From JANWZL01 sp037445185 (GTDB lineage: Bacteria; Pseudomonadota; Gammaproteobacteria; Burkholderiales; Thiobacillaceae), in contig JBBIKZ010000046.1 in the NCBI GenBank assembly GCA_037445185.1, positions 1 to 18,142 of the forward strand: a stretch of DNA of 18,142 nucleotides, written 5' to 3'. The notes beneath the pieces are model-generated. The model saw only the letters and a list, made by a program, of their open reading frames with translations, was not told the origin of the DNA and ran no database searches. A program made the translations under genes and the position numbers. Below are positions 13,370 through 18,142 of this stretch, one piece after another (positions within the stretch are counted from its first letter, which is position 1; every line of letters starts with the position of its first letter).

Positions 13370-14311
13370 ATGCGTCACACCACGTTTCGCCAGTTGGAGA
13401 TCTTCGAGGCGATCGCGCGGCTGGGCAGTTTCACCCGCGCGGCCGAGGAACTGCACCTGACCCAGCCCACCGTCTCCATGCAGATGAAAAAGCTCGCCGA
13501 CGCGGTCAACGCACCGCTTTGCGAGCAGGTGGGCAAGAAGATCTATCTGACCGAGGCGGGACGCGCGCTCGCCCAGGCGGCGCGCGAGGTGTTCGGCATC
13601 CTCGACCGCTTCGAGATGTCGTTGGCCGAGCATCAGGGGCTGAAGAGAGGGCGCCTGCGGCTCATGGTCATCACCACCGCCTCCTACTTCGCGCCACGGC
13701 TGCTGGGCGAATTCGCCCGGCTGCACCCGGGCATCGAGGTGGCCCTGTCGGTCACCAACCGGGAACGCGTGCTGGCCAGCATAGGTGAGAACCTGGAGGA
13801 CCTCTATTTCCTCGGCCAGCCGCCGGAAAACCTCGACGTGGTGGCCCAGCCCTTCATGGAGAATCCGCTGGTAGTGGTGGCCCCCCCCGACCACCCCCTT
13901 GCCGGCAAACGGCGTATCCCCCTGGAGTGTCTGGCGGAGGAACCCTGGCTCATGCGCGAACCCGGCTCCGGCACCCGCAAGGCGCTGGAACGGAAATTCG
14001 CCGAGCATGGCCTGGAACCGGACATCCGCATGGAATTGGGTGCCAACGAGGCGATCAAGCAGGCCATCCTGGCCGGCCTGGGCATCTCGGTGCTGTCGCG
14101 CCACTCGCTCGCCCTGCACGCCCCGGGCCAGTTCGCCATCCTCGACGTCGAAGGCTTTCCCATCCGCCGCCAGTGGTACGCCGTCTACCCCGCCGGCCGG
14201 CAGCTCTCGGCGGTGACCCGCACCTTCCTCGACTTCCTGCTGAGCTACGGCAAGACCTACGATGCCGGGACGCTCGCCGCCCCGGCCTCCGACGCCCGGT
14301 CCGCCCCATGA
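13370..14311 (+). CDS. cbbR: CbbR, LysR-type activator of CO2-fixation genes
   Basis: 313-residue LysR-family regulator. The N-terminal winged helix-turn-helix (about 6-65) reads FRQLEIFEAIARLGSFTRAA, then LHLTQPTVSMQMKKL. The rest is the periplasmic-binding-like effector domain (about 90-300), including RRQWYAVYPAGRQLS near the end. Divergent orientation from cbbL and the close match to the CbbR pattern make it the activator of this operon; family members sense metabolites such as RuBP, PEP or NADPH. It probably represses itself through the shared dyad. The stop overlaps the start of the next gene (ATGA), so it is the first gene of a plus-strand operon. No strong Shine-Dalgarno precedes its ATG. 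Confidence 0.93.
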   Translation: MRHTTFRQLEIFEAIARLGSFTRAAEELHLTQPTVSMQMKKLADAVNAPLCEQVGKKIYLTEAGRALAQAAREVFGILDRFEMSLAEHQGLKRGRLRLMVITTASYFAPRLLGEFARLHPGIEVALSVTNRERVLASIGENLEDLYFLGQPPENLDVVAQPFMENPLVVVAPPDHPLAGKRRIPLECLAEEPWLMREPGSGTRKALERKFAEHGLEPDIRMELGANEAIKQAILAGLGISVLSRHSLALHAPGQFAILDVEGFPIRRQWYAVYPAGRQLSAVTRTFLDFLLSYGKTYDAGTLAAPASDARSAP

Positions 14312-15558
14312 CGCCTGGCCTCGTCGAGGCGGCCGTCGCCGCATTGACCGCGTTGCTGCCCTTGCAGCAACCGGCCGATGCGGAGCTGTCGCGCTTCTTC
14401 CACGACCGACCCAGACTGGGCGGCCGTGACCGCGCCTTCATCGCCGAGGCCTGCCATGGCGTGCTGCGCCACCTGCGCAGCCTCGAACACCTGGCCGGGG
14501 CACGCGCACCGCGCCCACTCCTGCTCGCCTGGCTCGCCCGGCATGGCGGGCGCAACCTGCGCGAGTTCGAGCCCGTCACCGACGCGGACGAGCGGGCCTG
14601 GCTCAAAGGCGTCAAGGCGGCCGACCTCGCCGGGCTAGCGCCGGCGGTGCGTCTGGATCTGCCGGACTGGCTTTACGCGCGCCTGCGCGCGCTGTACGGC
14701 GATCGGCTGGAAACCCTGGCCGCCGCCCTCAACCGGCCCGCCCCGCTCGATCTGCGCGTGAACACCCTGCGCGCGCAACGCGAGGCGGTACGCGAGCGGC
14801 TGCTGGCGGACGGCATCGTCGCCGACCCCATGCCCTGGTCGCCCTGGGGTCTGCGGCTCAGGGACAAGCCCGCGCTCGGCCACCACCCCCTCTACCGCGA
14901 GGGCGTGATCGAGGTGCAGGACGAGGGCAGCCAGCTCCTCGCCCTCCTCACCGAGGCCCGGCGCGGCGAGATGGTGTGCGACTATTGCGCCGGCGCCGGC
15001 GGCAAGACCCTGGCCCTGGGCGCCATGATGAAGAACACCGGACGGCTATATGCCTTCGACGTGTCCGACCGGCGTCTGGCCAGGCTGAAGCCGCGGCTCG
15101 CCCGCTCGGGGCTGTCCAACGTGCACCCGCTGCGCATCAGCGGCGAGCGCGACGGCCGGATCAAGCGCCTGGCCGGCAAGTTCGACCGCGTGCTGGTGGA
15201 CGCCCCCTGTTCGGGCCTGGGCACGCTGCGCCGCAACCCGGACCTGAAGTGGCGCCAGACGCCGCAGACGGTGGCCGAGCTCAGCGTCAAGCAGGCCGCC
15301 ATCCTCGCCGCCGCGGCCGGTCTGGTGAAGCCGGGCGGGCGGCTGGTGTATGCCACCTGCAGCCTGCTGCCGGAGGAGAACGAAGACATCGTGGCGGCCT
15401 TCCTGCGCGATCGGGCCGATTACCGCCTGCTGCCCGTGGGGCCCATCCTGGCGGCCCAGCGCATCGACCTGCCCATGGGCGAGGTGCTGCGGCTCGACCC
15501 GTCCATGCATGGCACCGACGGTTTCTACGCCGCGGTGCTGGAGAGGATCGCTTCCTGA
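14308..15558 (+). CDS. RsmB/NOP-family RNA cytosine-5 methyltransferase
   Basis: 416-residue SAM-dependent RNA m5C methyltransferase. Residues 1-65 look like the NusB-like N-terminal domain of RsmB. Residues about 145-416 form the catalytic domain: the SAM-binding motif CDYCAGAGGKT (224-234), DAPCSGLGTLRRNPDLKW with Cys301 (motif IV), and YATCSLLPEEN with Cys351 (motif VI, catalytic). Both cysteines of the family are present. The ATG at 14308 overlaps the cbbR stop (ATGA); an upstream open frame to 13927 only shadows cbbR. The usual target is C967 of 16S rRNA, but paralogues are common, so the substrate is not certain and no symbol is given. mutS follows 13 bases later, suggesting cotranscription. 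Confidence 0.9.
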   Translation: MTPGLVEAAVAALTALLPLQQPADAELSRFFHDRPRLGGRDRAFIAEACHGVLRHLRSLEHLAGARAPRPLLLAWLARHGGRNLREFEPVTDADERAWLKGVKAADLAGLAPAVRLDLPDWLYARLRALYGDRLETLAAALNRPAPLDLRVNTLRAQREAVRERLLADGIVADPMPWSPWGLRLRDKPALGHHPLYREGVIEVQDEGSQLLALLTEARRGEMVCDYCAGAGGKTLALGAMMKNTGRLYAFDVSDRRLARLKPRLARSGLSNVHPLRISGERDGRIKRLAGKFDRVLVDAPCSGLGTLRRNPDLKWRQTPQTVAELSVKQAAILAAAAGLVKPGGRLVYATCSLLPEENEDIVAAFLRDRADYRLLPVGPILAAQRIDLPMGEVLRLDPSMHGTDGFYAAVLERIAS

Positions 15559-15571
15559 AAATCGTGCACCC

Positions 15572-18142
15572 GTGAACGCGACACCGCCTCCAGCCGGCGA
15601 CGCTTCCCTCGAACGCCACACCCCCATGATGCAGCAGTACCTGCGCATCAAGGCGGACTACCCCGACATGCTACTGTTCTACCGCATGGGGGATTTCTAC
15701 GAGCTGTTTCACGACGACGCCGAACGGGCGGCGGCGCTGCTCGACATCACGCTCACCACGCGCGGCGTTTCGGCCGGCGAGCCGATCCGCATGGCCGGCG
15801 TGCCCGTGCATGCGGTCGAGCAATACCTGGCGCGGCTGGTGAAGCTGGGCGAGTCGGTGGCGATCTGCGAGCAGATCGGCGACCCGAAGACCAGCAAGGG
15901 GCCGGTGGAACGCAAGGTGGTGCGCATCGTCACGCCCGGCACCCTGACCGAGGACGCCCTGCTGGAGGACAAGCGTGAGGCCGTGTTGCTGGCGCTCGCG
16001 CCGGGCAATGCGGACATCGCGCTCGCCTGGCTCACGCTCGCCAATGGGGATTTCCGCGCCACCGAGGTGGCGCCAGGGCGGCTGGCGGCGGAGCTCGCGC
16101 GCCTCGCGCCGGCGGAGATCCTGCTGCCGGAGGACTGGCAGCACCCGGCGCTCGCCGGCGTGCGGGCGGCGCTCACCCGTCGGCCGGCCTGGCAGTTCGA
16201 CGCCCAGCGCGGCCACAGGCTGCTCACCGAGCACTTCGGCACGCGCGAGCTGACCGCCTTCGGCATCGAGGACCGCCCCCTGGTCCAGGCCGCCACCGGT
16301 CTTCTGCTGGATTATGCCCGCCATACCCAGCAATCCGCCCTGCCCCATGTCACCGGCCTCGCACTGGAGCGTGACAGCGCCTATGTCGGCCTGGATGCGG
16401 CCGCCCGGCGCACCTTGGAGCTGACCGAAACCCTGCGCGGCGAGGCGGCGCCGACGCTCTTCTCCGAGCTCGACCGCGCGGTCACCGGCATGGGCAGCCG
16501 GCTGCTGCGGCACTGGCTGCACCACCCGCTGCGCGACCGCGACACCCTGCGCCGCCGCCTGGCCATGATCGGCGCTTTCCTCGATGCCCCGCGCTGCCGC
16601 GCGACGGTGCGCGGGCTCCTGAAAGGCATGGCGGACCTGGAACGCATCACCGCCCGGGTGGCGCTCAAGAACGCGCGGCCGCGCGACCTCTCCGGCCTGC
16701 GTGACGCTCTGGCGCGCCTGCCGGCGCTGGCCGCGGCGCTCGCCGACGCCGGTGAGCCGCTCGTCGCCCTGGCCGAGCGTCTGACCGCCCCGGCCGGGGT
16801 CGCGGAACACCTGGCGCGCGCCATCCTGCCCGAACCGGCGGTGTTGCTGCGCGACGGCGGCGTGATCAACGATGGTTACGACGCCGAGCTGGACGAGCTC
16901 AGACGGCTGCAGGCCCACTGCGGCGACTACCTGATGACGATGGAGGCGCGCGAGCGGGAACGCACCGGCATCAGTAACCTGCGCGTCGAGTACAACAAGG
17001 TCTCGGGCTTCTACATCGAGGTCACGCGCGCCCAGTCCGACCGCGTGCCGGCCGATTATCACCGCCGCCAGACGCTCAAGAACGTGGAGCGCTACCTCAC
17101 GCCGGAACTCAAGGCGTTCGAGGACAAGTACCTGTCCGCCGCGGAGCGCGCCCTGGCGCGGGAGCGGCAGTTGTTCGACGCCCTGCTCGACTTCCTCGCC
17201 CCGCACATTCCGCCGCTGCAGGCGCTCGCCGCGGCGGTGGCCGAGCTGGACGTGCTGGCCGGGCAGGCCGAGCTGGCCGACGCGAGGCAGTACGTCGCCC
17301 CCGTCTTCAGCGACGACTGGGGCATCGCGATCCGCGCCGGCCGCCACCCGGTGGTGGAGACACGGGTCGAGGCCTTCATCCCCAACGACCTCACGCTCAC
17401 GCCCACCCGGCGCATGCTCATCATCACCGGCCCCAACATGGGCGGCAAGTCCACCTACATGCGCCAGACGGCGCTCATCGTGCTGATGGCCTGCTGCGGG
17501 CTGTACGTGCCGGCGGAGGCGGCGGTGATCGGCCCGATCGACCAGATCTTCACCCGTATCGGCTCCTCCGACGACTTAGCTGGCGGGCGCTCGACCTTCA
17601 TGGTGGAGATGACCGAGACGGCCGGCATCCTCAATCACGCCACCGAGTCGAGCCTGGTCCTGCTCGACGAGATCGGACGCGGCACCTCCACCTTCGACGG
17701 CATCTCCATCGCCTGGGCGACCGCGCGTCATTTGGCGGAGAAGACGCGCTGCCCGACCCTGTTCGCCACGCACTATTTCGAGCTCACCCAGCTCGCGCAG
17801 GCGCACCGGACCATTGCCAACGTGCACCTGGACGCGGTGGAGGCGGGCGGCACGCTCACCTTCCTGCACGCGGTGCAGGAGGGCCCCGCCTCGCAGAGCT
17901 ATGGGCTGCAGGTGGCGCGGCTCGCCGGCGTGCCCGCGACGGTGGTCAACGCCGCACGGCGCAAGCTCATGGAGCTGGAAAACCAGCAGGTCGCCGTCTC
18001 CGGCCAGGCCGACCTGTTCGCCGAGCCGCTCCCCGCCGCCGAACACCCCGTGCTGGCGCGGCTGCGCGAGCTCGACCCGGACGCGCTCACGCCGCGGCAG
18101 GCGTTGGAGCTGCTCTACGAACTCGAGCGTAGCCTCGGCTGA
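15572..18142 (+). CDS. mutS: MutS, DNA mismatch recognition ATPase
   Basis: 856-residue mismatch-repair protein that recognises mispairs and recruits MutL. The mismatch-probing Phe-x-Glu is GDFYELF (Phe42, Glu44). The ATPase has Walker A GPNMGGKST (620-628), Walker B LLDEIGRGTSTFDG (Asp699) and the conserved THYFELTQL further on. GTG at 15572 is chosen because MutS proteins have several residues before HTPMMQQYL, and this gives a length close to E. coli MutS (853). ATG at 15626 would cut into that motif. An upstream open frame to 15350 only overlaps the methyltransferase gene. No clear Shine-Dalgarno is seen, so translation may be coupled to the gene before it. The stop codon is the last three bases of the window, so the gene is complete. 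Confidence 0.97.
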   Translation: MNATPPPAGDASLERHTPMMQQYLRIKADYPDMLLFYRMGDFYELFHDDAERAAALLDITLTTRGVSAGEPIRMAGVPVHAVEQYLARLVKLGESVAICEQIGDPKTSKGPVERKVVRIVTPGTLTEDALLEDKREAVLLALAPGNADIALAWLTLANGDFRATEVAPGRLAAELARLAPAEILLPEDWQHPALAGVRAALTRRPAWQFDAQRGHRLLTEHFGTRELTAFGIEDRPLVQAATGLLLDYARHTQQSALPHVTGLALERDSAYVGLDAAARRTLELTETLRGEAAPTLFSELDRAVTGMGSRLLRHWLHHPLRDRDTLRRRLAMIGAFLDAPRCRATVRGLLKGMADLERITARVALKNARPRDLSGLRDALARLPALAAALADAGEPLVALAERLTAPAGVAEHLARAILPEPAVLLRDGGVINDGYDAELDELRRLQAHCGDYLMTMEARERERTGISNLRVEYNKVSGFYIEVTRAQSDRVPADYHRRQTLKNVERYLTPELKAFEDKYLSAAERALARERQLFDALLDFLAPHIPPLQALAAAVAELDVLAGQAELADARQYVAPVFSDDWGIAIRAGRHPVVETRVEAFIPNDLTLTPTRRMLIITGPNMGGKSTYMRQTALIVLMACCGLYVPAEAAVIGPIDQIFTRIGSSDDLAGGRSTFMVEMTETAGILNHATESSLVLLDEIGRGTSTFDGISIAWATARHLAEKTRCPTLFATHYFELTQLAQAHRTIANVHLDAVEAGGTLTFLHAVQEGPASQSYGLQVARLAGVPATVVNAARRKLMELENQQVAVSGQADLFAEPLPAAEHPVLARLRELDPDALTPRQALELLYELERSLG

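Noticed and set aside
13927..14307. Upstream extension of the methyltransferase frame.
   Set aside because: It lies within cbbR in another frame; the ATG at 14308 gives the normal family length and overlaps the cbbR stop.
15671..17347. A 558-codon minus-strand frame opposite mutS.
   Set aside because: Antisense shadow of a gene with all MutS motifs; the translation has no recognisable domain.

Overview
The window carries a nearly complete alpha-carboxysome (cso) superoperon and its divergent regulator, from a GC-rich, autotrophic proteobacterium. The Form IA RuBisCO genes, a divergent LysR-type cbbR, and the cbbQ/cbbO activase pair suggest a CO2-fixing chemolithoautotroph, probably a sulfur, iron or ammonia oxidiser of the beta- or gammaproteobacteria. 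The sequence alone does not fix the genus.

Layout, in transcription order on the minus strand from 13182 down to 109: cbbL, cbbS (RuBisCO); csoS2 (scaffold); csoSCA (shell-associated carbonic anhydrase); csoS4A, csoS4B (pentameric vertex proteins); csoS1C, csoS1A, csoS1B (three almost identical hexameric shell proteins); a bacterioferritin-like gene; acRAF (RuBisCO assembly factor); mcdA and mcdB (carboxysome positioning); cbbQ and cbbO (RuBisCO activase). Spacing is tight: mcdA and mcdB overlap by ATGA, csoS4A and csoS4B by one base, and the ferritin-like gene and acRAF by 8 bases. The largest internal gaps hold hairpins (cbbL-cbbS, cbbS-csoS2, cbbQ-cbbO) that could set the unequal protein amounts a carboxysome needs. 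A long inverted repeat spans the cbbO stop codon at the 3' end.

On the plus strand, cbbR diverges from cbbL across a 187-bp AT-rich control region with a clear dyad. cbbR overlaps by ATGA with an RsmB/NOP-type RNA cytosine-5 methyltransferase gene, followed by mutS, which ends exactly at the window edge.

Together: CbbL8S8 is built with help from acRAF, recruited by the CsoS2 N-terminal repeats, supplied with CO2 by CsoSCA, enclosed by CsoS1 hexamers and CsoS4 pentamers, kept active by CbbQ-CbbO, and spread along the nucleoid by McdA-McdB. The gene set itself is known. The less expected details are apparent gene conversion among the csoS1 copies, a dyad element between cbbQ and cbbO, a cysteine cluster in CsoS2, a tailed CsoS4A, a ferritin-like protein that keeps its full metal and heme ligand set, and short Arg/Ala-rich N-terminal helices on CsoSCA and CbbQ resembling the RuBisCO-binding repeats of CsoS2. 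No rRNA, tRNA, insertion sequence or CRISPR array was seen. No stretch over 300 bases lacks a gene.
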